A stretch of 38,841 bases of DNA, taken from positions 1 through 38,841 of the forward strand of contig NZ_JAUSLT010000100.1 of the NCBI RefSeq assembly GCF_030646015.1, in the 5' to 3' direction. Positions 7,250 to 13,968 of this stretch are shown here, piece after piece. The notes beneath the pieces are model-generated. The model was not told the DNA's origin. It did no database searches and saw only the letters and a program-made list of their open reading frames with translations. Both the position numbers and the translations under genes were made by a program. The DNA is from Bradyrhizobium sp. (GTDB taxonomy: Bacteria > Pseudomonadota > Alphaproteobacteria > Rhizobiales > Xanthobacteraceae). Positions within the stretch are counted from its first letter, which is position 1. Every line of letters begins with the position of its first letter.

Positions 7250-7909
7250 TTACTGCCTGTAGCGGCAATACTCTTCGCCGTTGTCGTACTCGACGCAGAT
7301 TTTTACGCGGCGCCGGGGCCGGTCTGCATCGGCATATCCGCGGTAGGACCTGTCCCGGTCGGCATCGTTCCCGTCGCGCTCGTCGCGCTCTTGATATCGT
7401 CCACGATCCTTGTCGCGATCGTAGCCCATGCGGTCGCCGTCGCCGCGACGCATCATGCCGCCGTGGCCGGTCTCGCGGTCATCGCGGCCCATGCGGTCGC
7501 CGTCGCCGCGACGCATCATGCCGCCGTGGCCGCTTTCGCGATCATCGCGGCCCATGCGGTCGCCGTCGCTGCGACGCATCATGCCGCCGTGGCCGGTTTC
7601 GCGGTCATCGCGGCCCATGCGGTCGCCGTCGTTGCGACGCATCATGCCGCCGGGGCCGGTCTCGCGATCATCGCGGCCCGTGCGGTCGCCGTCGCTGCGG
7701 CGAATCTTCCAGTCCGGACCCATCTCGCGGTTGTCCGACTTCTGTTGCTCGCGGCCGGCTTTTTGATCCGGCGGTGGCGGGGCGTTCTGATCGGTCTGGG
7801 CAGGGGCTCCGGCTTGTGGCGCTGCGGCCGGCGCTTTTCCCGGCTCCTGGGCGAATGCGCAGAGGCTCGACGAGGCGAGCAACATCGCGGCGAGAACGAA
7901 CACGCGCAT
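7250..7909 (-). CDS. secreted protein with five tandem 21-residue charged repeats
   Basis: The 219-residue product has a signal peptide cleaved after LCAFA (about residue 20), with GGAGGAA upstream of the ATG. A Pro/Ala/Gln-rich linker follows. Residues 68-172 are five tandem 21-residue units of the form MMRR-x-DGDRMGRDDRE-T/S-GHGG, very rich in Arg, Asp, Gly and Met. The C-terminus is RRRVKICVEYDNGEEYCRYRQ, where two Cys could form a disulfide. The mature protein is probably intrinsically disordered and periplasmic. Alternating Arg/Asp with His and Met-Met pairs could suggest metal or polyanion binding, but no known family is recognised and no function is assigned. Confidence 0.8.
   Translation of the reverse strand: MRVFVLAAMLLASSSLCAFAQEPGKAPAAAPQAGAPAQTDQNAPPPPDQKAGREQQKSDNREMGPDWKIRRSDGDRTGRDDRETGPGGMMRRNDGDRMGRDDRETGHGGMMRRSDGDRMGRDDRESGHGGMMRRGDGDRMGRDDRETGHGGMMRRGDGDRMGYDRDKDRGRYQERDERDGNDADRDRSYRGYADADRPRRRVKICVEYDNGEEYCRYRQ
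7394..7708 (-). repeat. five tandem 63-bp repeats within a coding region
   Basis: Each unit encodes 21 residues; the middle three differ at only a few bases. Because 63 is a multiple of three and the repeat lacks stops, reverse-strand frames are also open here, which creates false antisense ORFs. Confidence 0.9.
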
Positions 7910-8004
7910 GGGGGATTCCTCCGTTGGGGTGTGATCGGTAACGAACTGGTCGCCGCTTGGTTGCGTGCCTCGGATCGAAATCGAACACGCCCCCGAAGGT
8001 GGCT

Positions 8005-8187
8005 CTAGTTCTTTCCCAGCGGAAGGTCGTTGCTTTGCGGAAGATCTTTTGCCTCTTCTTCCGCCAGCAGCTGCAAGAGCACTTTGCGCTCCGCGTCGTC
8101 GTGCGGCTCGGCGAGGCGCATCCTGAACAGGGCCAGATTTTCCCGGTGAATGAAACTCTCCACAGTGAGCCCTCGGGGTTTTGGCAT
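8005..8187 (-). CDS. 60-residue soluble protein of unknown function
   Basis: The product starts MPKPRGLTVESFIHRENLAL and continues as a helical, charged segment (FRMRLAEPHDDAERKVLLQLLAEEEAKD). The phrase ENLALF-x-x-RLAE...AER-VLL-LLAEEEAKD is one I recall from short rhizobial proteins of unknown function. The ATG at 8187 directly follows the stop codon of the upstream Cys-containing gene (TAG at 8189-8191), so the two are likely translationally coupled; its own Shine-Dalgarno is weak. No signal or membrane segment is present. Confidence 0.7.
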   Translation of the reverse strand: MPKPRGLTVESFIHRENLALFRMRLAEPHDDAERKVLLQLLAEEEAKDLPQSNDLPLGKN

Positions 8188-8188
8188 G

Positions 8189-8416
8189 CTAGGGCCTGCG
8201 ACGAATGGAAAGCGCGAGCCATCCCCGCCACGCCGCGGCCTTCAACGGGTCTTCTGAATTCCCGACCGTCCTCAAGGTGTGCGGGGCATTCGGGCACCCC
8301 TCGCACCCTGGAAATTCAAACACGCAGAACTCCCGGCCGTGAGGCTCGCCCGCCGTCATTTCGAAACGGCACTGAAACGGGGCCGGGCACGCTCCGGTGG
8401 TCTGAATTTGGGACAT
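8189..8416 (-). CDS. 75-residue Cys-containing protein, possible metal binder
   Basis: The start at 8416 has an excellent GGGGGAG six bases upstream. The product contains five Cys (10, 16, 31, 38, 41) with a CEGC pair and conserved-looking blocks FQCRFEMTAGEPHG and FCVFEFPGCEGCPNAPH. The spacing suggests metal coordination or redox-active thiols, but no named domain is recognised. It is followed immediately by the 60-residue gene. The 250 bp upstream (8417-8666) hold two GGAAC sequences without a matching -10 element and an inverted repeat that belongs to the dehydrogenase gene. Confidence 0.65.
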   Translation of the reverse strand: MSQIQTTGACPAPFQCRFEMTAGEPHGREFCVFEFPGCEGCPNAPHTLRTVGNSEDPLKAAAWRGWLALSIRRRP

Positions 8417-8637
8417 GATGCTCCCCCGTGATCGGGCGGGAGCGCGGGGCTCTCAGTCACCGGCAATTGCCCAGGTCGGGGCGGTGATGGAACCGAACCT
8501 GTCACGTTCGGAACCCGGCATTGTGATCAATTTTGCTCACCCAGCCGATTAATTTGACGCACCCGGGCCACGCCCACTTGTGCTGAACTGGTGAAAAGCC
8601 AGCTTCGTCAGCCGGTTGCGTCGCGCCCGGTGCGTAA

Positions 8638-8671
8638 TGCATGGTTCCCTCGACCAGGAGGGAACCATGCA
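8638..8671 (+). promoter_or_regulatory. 14-bp inverted repeat covering RBS and start codon of the dehydrogenase
   Basis: TGCATGGTTCCCTC (8638-8651) is perfectly complementary to GAGGGAACCATGCA (8658-8671) with a 6-base centre GACCAG. The right arm contains most of the Shine-Dalgarno (AGGAGGG) and the ATG at 8667. In mRNA the hairpin would hide the ribosome site; as DNA it could be a repressor operator. See findings. Confidence 0.7.
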
Positions 8672-9518
8672 ATCCGTCGTCATCACCGGGGCATCGACCG
8701 GCATCGGCTGGGCCACGTCAAAATGGCTGCTCGACCGCGGCTTTCGCGTGTTCGGCAGCGTGCGCAAACAGGCCGACGCCGAACGTCTCGCAAGCGAGTT
8801 CGGCGCGAATTTCACGCCGCTGTTGTTCGACGTCACCGACGAGGCCGGGGTGCTGGCCGCCGCGCGCAAAGTTCGCGCCGCGCTGGATGGCAAAACGCTC
8901 AGTGGCCTCGTCAACAATGCCGGCATCGCGGTCGCGGGGCCGGTGCTGGAACTCGCGGCCGACGAATTCCGCCGCCAGATGGAAGTCAACGTCATCGGGC
9001 CTGTCATCACCACGCAGGCGTTCGGCCCGCTGCTCGGATCCGATCCGTCGCTGACGGGGCCGAAAGGGCGGATCGTGATGATCAGCTCGGTCTCCGGCAA
9101 GGTCGGCGCGCCGCTGACCGCGCCCTATGTGGCGTCGAAGCATGCGATCGAGGGGCTGTCGGAAAGCCTGCGCCGCGAACTGATGCTGTTCGGCATCGAC
9201 GTCATCATCGTCGCGCCCGGCCCGGTCAAGACGCCGATCTGGAGCAAGGCCGAGGACGTCGATATCTCCGTCTACCAGAACTCGCCGTTCTTCCCGGCGC
9301 TGCAACGAATCCGCAAATTCATGCTGCAGCTCGGCGAGAACGGACTGCCGGCGGAGAAGATCGCGGAAGTAATCGCCGACGCCCTGACGTCGGCGAGCCC
9401 GAAAGTGCGCTACCAGATCGTGCCGGATCCGATCCAGCAGCTGATCGGGTCGCTGCTGCCGAAGCGCGTAGTCGACAGGATCATCGCCAAACGACTCGGG
9501 CTGATACCGAAGGCGTAG
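8667..9518 (+). CDS. short-chain dehydrogenase/reductase (SDR)
   Basis: From the ATG at 8667 (AGGAGGG five bases upstream) the product is 283 residues. It has the classical SDR cofactor motif TGASTGIG at residues 7-14, NNAG, the catalytic YVASK (Tyr154, Lys158) preceded by an ISSVSGKVG segment with the catalytic Ser, and PGPVKTPIW after beta-6. Cofactor and substrate cannot be told from sequence; the Lys/Arg-containing early segments (WLLDRGFRVFGSVRK) resemble NADP-preferring members. The long C-terminal tail ending RIIAKRLGLIPKA is typical of retinol/steroid-like SDRs. It converges on the membrane gene at 9534 with 15 bp between stops. Confidence 0.93.
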   Translation: MQSVVITGASTGIGWATSKWLLDRGFRVFGSVRKQADAERLASEFGANFTPLLFDVTDEAGVLAAARKVRAALDGKTLSGLVNNAGIAVAGPVLELAADEFRRQMEVNVIGPVITTQAFGPLLGSDPSLTGPKGRIVMISSVSGKVGAPLTAPYVASKHAIEGLSESLRRELMLFGIDVIIVAPGPVKTPIWSKAEDVDISVYQNSPFFPALQRIRKFMLQLGENGLPAEKIAEVIADALTSASPKVRYQIVPDPIQQLIGSLLPKRVVDRIIAKRLGLIPKA

Positions 9519-9533
9519 GCAAGGTATTAGCCG

Positions 9534-10157
9534 CTAGCCCGCCCGCACCGTGCGCGGCGTCCGCGCCGATGTCATCGCGATCATCCGCAGCGCGAACACC
9601 GCCAGCAGCGGGATCAGGAACAGCGCGTACAGCGGCATGTCGGGAATCCGCTTGCCGAACGATACCGTGAACTGAAACAGCAGATAATAGCCGCCAGTGA
9701 GATGCAGGATGCGAAAGGCGCGCGGGCCGATCGCCGCCGCCGTGCGGTCGAACGAGGTCGCGGCCATCGCCATGATGAAGGCATAGCCGGTGCCGCCGAA
9801 GATGTACGAGGCGGCATTGGTCGCGGCCGCGTAGCCGGCGGGATCCATCATTGCAAAGCAGGCGATGGCGATGGCGTGGAGGCCGTGCGACGCCGCGAAG
9901 GTCACGCCGAGATAGCGCCGGTTACGGCGCTGCCACCGCGTCCAGCCATTGGGCCACAGCCGCGCCAGCGCCGCGGCGCCGAAGGCGAGGCAGAACAACA
10001 ATAGCGAGGTGCGCGCCGTGAAGCGGATCATCATGCGGACGCCGTCGACCTCGAAGCCTCGCATGCCCGCGATCCAGACACTCAAGGCCACGAGCACCAG
10101 CGTCAGTGCGGCGAACAGCCGCCAGCCCTCGAACCAGTCTTGGCGATGTGACGGCAT
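9534..10157 (-). CDS. ferric reductase/MsrQ-like heme membrane protein
   Basis: The 207-residue product has about six membrane helices. Conserved features are RRNRRYLGVTFAASHGLHAI, with His91 and His94 in one helix, and FRILHLTGGYYLL with His152 in another. This arrangement is that of ferric-reductase-like membrane domains such as MsrQ, where the His residues bind b-type heme. The protein is a little short, and no MsrP partner gene is adjacent. GGGGGAC lies six to seven bases before the ATG at 10157. It is divergent from a TetR regulator with a palindromic site between them, so it is the likely target of that regulator (inference). Confidence 0.75.
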   Translation of the reverse strand: MPSHRQDWFEGWRLFAALTLVLVALSVWIAGMRGFEVDGVRMMIRFTARTSLLLFCLAFGAAALARLWPNGWTRWQRRNRRYLGVTFAASHGLHAIAIACFAMMDPAGYAAATNAASYIFGGTGYAFIMAMAATSFDRTAAAIGPRAFRILHLTGGYYLLFQFTVSFGKRIPDMPLYALFLIPLLAVFALRMIAMTSARTPRTVRAG

Positions 10158-10173
10158 GATGTGTCCCCCGTTG

Positions 10174-10196
10174 CAATGTAATCATCAGTTACATTG
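10174..10196. promoter_or_regulatory. palindromic operator, likely for the adjacent TetR regulator
   Basis: CAATGTAA (10174-10181) and TTACATTG (10189-10196) are perfect 8-bp inverted arms around a 7-base centre. A degenerate copy (TTACATT at 10231-10237 opposite TATGCA-type sequence) lies about 45 bp away, nearer the TetR gene. Site size and position between divergent genes fit a TetR-family operator that also controls its own gene. Confidence 0.65.
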
Positions 10197-10336
10197 GGCG
10201 TTCTCCCACGGTCAATCGTGTATGCAGTGCTTACATTCACGATCGGGTGATGCTAGATCTTGATGGGATCAGGTTGGACGCCACCAGGCATTCTTTGCAT
10301 GGGGTTGTTTTCGACATTTTTGTAAAGGCCATAGCC

Positions 10337-10999
10337 ATGCCTGTATCCACCAAGCCGAAACGCCGGCCCGCCAGCCGCCCGAAAGATCAGCCAAAGCCCT
10401 ATCACCACGGCGACCTCAGGCGCGTGCTGATCGAGGCCGCGCTGCAGCTGGCTGCCGAGGGTGGCGCGGAAGCGGTCAGCGTGCGCGAGGCGGCGCGCCG
10501 CGCCGGGGTGTCGCCGGGGGCGCCGTTCCGGCATTTCCCGAGCCGCGACGCCCTGATGACGGCGGTGGCCGGGGAAGCGCAGCAGCGCTTCCGGGCCGAG
10601 ATATCAGCCGCGCTGGCGGACGTGCCGGATAGCGATCCGCTGGCGCGGTTTCGCGCGCTGGGGCTGGCCTATCTGCGCTGGGCGATGCGCAACCCGGCCC
10701 ATTTCGAGATCATCTCGAGCGGCCGCTATTTTGCCCATGACAAGGCGACCGACCTGTCACGGGACAATGCCGAACTGATTGATCTCGCCGAGCGTACGCT
10801 GGCCGATGCGTTTGCGAGGGGTCAATTGCGCAGCGGCGACCTGAAACGGGTCCAGCTCGCCGGCCGCGCGCTGGTCTACGGCTTTGCCCGCATGAACATC
10901 GACGGGCACTTTCCGCGCTGGGGCATCGCGGCGGACGAGGCCGGGCCGACCGCCGAGGCGATCCTCGATCTCTTCATCGACGGCATCGCCAGGCGCTGA
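10337..10999 (+). CDS. TetR/AcrR-family regulator with WHG-type C-terminal domain
   Basis: From the ATG at 10337 the product is 220 residues; the upstream GTG at 10247 would add 30 non-conserved residues. The helix-turn-helix is VSVREAARRAGVSPGAPFRHFPSRDALMTAVA, with the usual recognition helix followed by aromatic-His-Phe. The ligand domain contains FRALGLAYLRWAMRNPAHFEIISS, matching the WHG (TetR_C_33) family. It probably represses the divergent MsrQ-like membrane gene and itself through the 10174-10196 palindrome. The inducer is unknown. The Shine-Dalgarno (AAAGG) is weak. Confidence 0.9.
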   Translation: MPVSTKPKRRPASRPKDQPKPYHHGDLRRVLIEAALQLAAEGGAEAVSVREAARRAGVSPGAPFRHFPSRDALMTAVAGEAQQRFRAEISAALADVPDSDPLARFRALGLAYLRWAMRNPAHFEIISSGRYFAHDKATDLSRDNAELIDLAERTLADAFARGQLRSGDLKRVQLAGRALVYGFARMNIDGHFPRWGIAADEAGPTAEAILDLFIDGIARR

Positions 11000-11067
11000 C
11001 GTTTCTGTGTGCCGCCGCTGTTGCCCACAAAGGAATTTCTGCCGCAGCCGCTTTCGTGAACGCGCCC

Positions 11068-11092
11068 GGAACAAACTCTTGCTGCGGCCGTT
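11068..11092 (+). promoter_or_regulatory. sigma-EcfG-type general stress promoter
   Basis: GGAAC at 11068-11072 is followed after exactly 16 bases by CGTT at 11089-11092, the consensus for the alphaproteobacterial general stress sigma factor EcfG. The PRC-barrel gene starts 28 bases downstream of the -10 element. Confidence 0.75.
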
Positions 11093-11120
11093 TTACGTCG
11101 ACAGCAGAGGAGAACGACAA

Positions 11121-11486
11121 ATGGCAATGGAATCCAGCGAGACAGGAACCTTGATTGGCAGCGACAAGGTCGAAGGAACCGCCGTTTATGGCGCCGACAG
11201 CGAAAAGATCGGAACCATCGAGCGCGTCATGATCGACAAGATCAGCGGCAGGGTTTCCTACGCGGTGCTGAGCTTCGGCGGTTTCCTCGGCATCGGCGAT
11301 GATCACTATCCGCTGCCCTGGCAGTCGCTGAAATACGACACCAACCTGGAAGGCTACATCACGGGCATCACGCAGAAGCAGCTCGAAGGCGCGCCGAAAT
11401 ACGGCAACGACAACAGCTGGAACTGGTCGGACACGTCCCGCACCCGCGCGGTGAACGACTATTACGGCGTTCCGTTCGTCGCTTGA
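11121..11486 (+). CDS. PRC-barrel domain protein, predicted general stress gene
   Basis: From the ATG at 11121 (GAGGAGA about eight bases upstream) the product is 121 residues. Residues about 9-75 form a PRC-barrel: LIGSDKVEGTAVYGADSEKIG, then MIDKISGRVSYAVLSFGGFLGIGDDHYPLPW. The C-terminal tail carries GYITGITQKQLEGAPKY and ends DDYYGVPFVA-like (VNDYYGVPFVA). Stand-alone PRC-barrel proteins are common EcfG-regulon members in rhizobia; their molecular role is unknown. No signal peptide. A perfect EcfG-type promoter precedes it and a strong terminator follows, so it is probably a single-gene unit. Confidence 0.9.
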   Translation: MAMESSETGTLIGSDKVEGTAVYGADSEKIGTIERVMIDKISGRVSYAVLSFGGFLGIGDDHYPLPWQSLKYDTNLEGYITGITQKQLEGAPKYGNDNSWNWSDTSRTRAVNDYYGVPFVA

Positions 11487-11507
11487 ACCGGCAGCGGCCA
11501 TCAGCCA

Positions 11508-11535
11508 AAGGCCCCGGCAACTGCCGGGGCCTTTT
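11508..11535 (+). terminator. Rho-independent terminator of the PRC-barrel gene
   Basis: AAGGCCCCGGC and GCCGGGGCCTT form an 11-bp GC-rich stem around an AACT loop, followed by a T run that includes the stem end (CCTTTT). It lies 21 bases after the PRC-barrel stop. Confidence 0.85.
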
Positions 11536-11641
11536 CCACGATACCTTGTTGCCTCCCCACGAACGCCCAGAGGCAAAACGGCTGAAGCGACGCTGCTCCC
11601 GGCTGGCGGGGGGCGGGCGGCGGCTGGTCGCAATCCCGCCC

Positions 11642-11666
11642 GGAACCGGCTCCGTCGCCGGACGTT
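11642..11666 (+). promoter_or_regulatory. sigma-EcfG-type promoter of the small exported protein
   Basis: GGAAC at 11642-11646, a 16-base spacer and CGTT at 11663-11666 match the EcfG consensus exactly. The ATG at 11765 is about 98 bases downstream. Apart from the upstream terminator, the rest of 11487-11764 shows nothing else. Confidence 0.65.
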
Positions 11667-11764
11667 CTACCGCGACGTCAGGCGTCCGAGAGACCGCCCG
11701 TTTGGTGTGCACGCCGCTCTGGCGCGGAATTTGAGCCCGAGGAAGCATGAAACGGAGGCCAACG

Positions 11765-12004
11765 ATGGCGCGAAGCCTGCTGTGCGTCGTCCTGCTGACG
11801 CTGAGCCTCCCCGGGTTCGCCCAGATGGACCGGACCACGCCGGCATTTTATGTCGTGCTCAATGCGCTGACCCGGAACTGCACGGTGGCCGACAAGGTGC
11901 CGCACACCGATACCCCGAACATCACCGTTGCCAGCGACACCGTCTACAAGACCCGGGCGGAAGCCGAAGCCGCCGCGAAGACGCTGGCCCCCTGCAAGCA
12001 ATAG
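11765..12004 (+). CDS. small exported protein of unknown function
   Basis: The start at 11765 is preferred to the ATG at 11747 because GGAGG sits six bases upstream. The 79-residue product has a signal peptide (ARSLLCVVLLTLSLPGFA, cleaved before QMD). The mature 60 residues contain two Cys (in TRNCTVADK and LAPCKQ) that could form one disulfide, and the block TVYKTRAEAEAAAKTLAPC, which recalls small periplasmic proteins of rhizobia without known role. It stands behind an EcfG-type promoter, so it is probably expressed under general stress (inference). A palindromic repeat follows at 12019. Confidence 0.75.
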   Translation: MARSLLCVVLLTLSLPGFAQMDRTTPAFYVVLNALTRNCTVADKVPHTDTPNITVASDTVYKTRAEAEAAAKTLAPCKQ

Positions 12005-12018
12005 GGCGGGGCTTTCTT

Positions 12019-12041
12019 ACCCTCCCCTGGAGGGGGAGGGT
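12019..12041. repeat. short palindromic repeat unit (ACCCTCCCC family)
   Basis: ACCCTCCCC and GGGGAGGGT are 9-bp complementary arms. The same 23-base unit occurs at 20544-20566 and, inverted, at 20703-20725. It can form a hairpin after the 79-residue gene but has no T-run. The remaining 12042-12247 holds no gene or motif I can name. Confidence 0.75.
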
Positions 12042-12247
12042 GAAGCAGGCCGGCGGTCCCGACCTGCACGAAAAAGAAGCGTCGATGTGCAAGATTGCTC
12101 AGTCACGCCGCCGGCAAATTCATTGCGCGTTCATGACGTTTCCCCTACATTTTTATGACACGTCGCAGGCTCCGGATGCGACGTCCGTCTCCTGGTCATC
12201 GCCAGCCAAGGCTCAAAGGCAGTGCCGGGTATAGTTGCGTCCCGTCC

Positions 12248-13957
12248 ATGGCGCCCGCGCCGAATCCAGGTCCCGTCGCCACCGTCGCCGCCGCCGGCCT
12301 TGCCTCGGTAGGATTCTGGCGGCTGCTTGCGGTCGCGGCCCCACATCTGGCGGCGATCGGCCTGATGCTGCACACCGAAACCGACTTCGGGGCGCGGCTC
12401 GGTTTCCTGCTGTCCTGGGGGCTGCTGAACTGCTTCTGGATCGCGCTGCTGCGGCGTCCGGCGCTGTCGGGCGCGCTGTCGCTGACCCTGGTGGTGGTGC
12501 TGATCCTGCTGTCGCAGCTCAAGCACGGCATCGTGCAGATGACCGCGAACTTCATCGACGTGATGGTGATCGACCGCGACACCGCGGCATTCCTGTTTAC
12601 GATCTTCCCCAATCTGCGCTGGTCCGTGATCGGCGCGGCTGCCGTCATCCTTCCCTTGATGTACGCGCTGTGGTGGCTGGACCCGTTCCGGATTCGCCGG
12701 TTGCCGGCCCTGGCCTGCAAGCTGGCCTGCCTGGCCGCGCTGGTGGGATATTCCTATGCGTGGCCCGAGCAGCCCTGGCGCAGCTATTACGACGACGGTT
12801 ATTTGTCGAAATTCTCCCGCTCCGGCGTCACCGCGGTATCGGATTTCTTCAGTTACGGCTTCATGGAATCCGACGCCGTTGCCGCCGGGCGCCTCAAGGT
12901 GCCGCTGGAGGAATCCTGCGCGCCGACGGGGCGGCGGCCGCACATCATCATGATCCATGACGAGTCGAGTTTCGACATTCGGCAGGCCAAGGGCATCAAG
13001 GTTCCCGCGGGCTATGGCAGTCACTTCAAATCGTCCGACGGCAAGTCGCGCACCTTCATGGCCGAGAGCAGCGGCGGGGCGAGCTGGTTCACCGAATACA
13101 ACGTGCTGGCCGGGCTCTCGTCGCGCTCGTTCGGCCGGTTTTCCTATTTCGTGACCCGCATCGCCGCGGGCCGCGTCGAGCGCGGACTGCCGCTGGCGCT
13201 GCGCCGCTGCGGCTACAGCACGACGTCGCTCTATCCGGCCCATGGCGCGTTCATGAGCGCGCGCCAATTCCACACCACCACCGGGATCCAGAACTTCCTC
13301 GACGCGCGCGATCTCGGCGCCAGGGGCGTCGAGCCCGATCGCTTCTTTTACGACAAGGCGCTGAACCTGTTGTCGCAGGAAGCGCCGGCGAAGCCGCAGT
13401 TCATCTTCGTCTACCTCGCCGCCAATCACTTCCCCTGGGAGAAGCGGTTTCGCCCCGAACTGACGCCGTCCTGGTCGCGGCCCGGCAATGAGCCGAAAGT
13501 CGATGAATATCTGCGCCGGCAGACCATGAGCGCCGACGACTATTCGGCGTTCGTCGCGGGGTTGAAGAAGAAATTTCCGGCGCAGCCGTTCCTGATCGTG
13601 CGCTATGGCGATCATCAGCCGGAATTCTCCTCGAATATCCTCGATCCCGGTCTCGACGAGGCCGGCGTCGGCAAGAAATTCGAGAGTTACGATCCGCGTT
13701 ATTTCGCTACCTATTACGCGATCGACACCATCAATTTCGAGCCGGTGAAGAGCCCGGCGGTGATGGAAACCATCGACGCGCCCTATCTGCCGCTGGTGAT
13801 CCAGGAAGCCGCGGGAATTCCGCTCGATCCCTCGTTCGAGGAACAGAAGAACATCATGATGCGCTGCAAGGGTGTGTTCTATGCCTGCAAGAGCGGCGCG
13901 GAAGCCCGCCGCTTCAACCGGCTCCTGATCGACGCCGGTTTCGTGAAGAACCTCTAG
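12248..13957 (+). CDS. LtaS/OpgB-like membrane phospho-transferase (alkaline phosphatase superfamily), copy 1
   Basis: The 569-residue product has about five N-terminal membrane helices (to about residue 165) and a large periplasmic catalytic domain. Catalytic features match lipoteichoic-acid-synthase-type enzymes: HIIMIHDESSFD with metal ligand Glu239, GGASWFTEYNVLAGLSSRSF where Ser279 aligns with the catalytic Thr of LtaS (pattern T/S-x-x-x-E-F/Y), and YGDHQPE with Asp455 and His456. Such enzymes move glycerol-phosphate or phosphoethanolamine from phospholipids to envelope acceptors. The C-terminus RCKGVFYACKSGAEARRFNR could hold a disulfide. The start is uncertain: no clear Shine-Dalgarno is seen, and the frame is open back to 12155. 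It is followed by its paralog after 11 bp. Confidence 0.85.
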   Translation: MAPAPNPGPVATVAAAGLASVGFWRLLAVAAPHLAAIGLMLHTETDFGARLGFLLSWGLLNCFWIALLRRPALSGALSLTLVVVLILLSQLKHGIVQMTANFIDVMVIDRDTAAFLFTIFPNLRWSVIGAAAVILPLMYALWWLDPFRIRRLPALACKLACLAALVGYSYAWPEQPWRSYYDDGYLSKFSRSGVTAVSDFFSYGFMESDAVAAGRLKVPLEESCAPTGRRPHIIMIHDESSFDIRQAKGIKVPAGYGSHFKSSDGKSRTFMAESSGGASWFTEYNVLAGLSSRSFGRFSYFVTRIAAGRVERGLPLALRRCGYSTTSLYPAHGAFMSARQFHTTTGIQNFLDARDLGARGVEPDRFFYDKALNLLSQEAPAKPQFIFVYLAANHFPWEKRFRPELTPSWSRPGNEPKVDEYLRRQTMSADDYSAFVAGLKKKFPAQPFLIVRYGDHQPEFSSNILDPGLDEAGVGKKFESYDPRYFATYYAIDTINFEPVKSPAVMETIDAPYLPLVIQEAAGIPLDPSFEEQKNIMMRCKGVFYACKSGAEARRFNRLLIDAGFVKNL

Positions 13958-13968
13958 GGGAGGTGAAC

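Noticed and set aside
7394..7708. Regular 63-bp repeats considered as a CRISPR array
   Set aside because: The units are contiguous without unique spacers, in phase with codons and within a gene.
7391..8008. 205-codon plus-strand frame with HAVAVAATHHAAVAG repeats
   Set aside because: It is the reverse reading of the 63-bp coding repeats of the secreted protein; it has no ribosome site, while the minus-strand gene has a signal peptide and GGAGGAA.
8483..8540. Two GGAAC sequences near 8.5 kb as EcfG promoters
   Set aside because: No CGTT at 16-17 bases from either; the first has CGTT only 11 bases away.
8521..8540. TTGTGATCAA as a FixK/FNR box
   Set aside because: The half-sites are only four bases apart and the fourth base is T; it does not fit TTG[A/C]-N6-[T/G]CAA.
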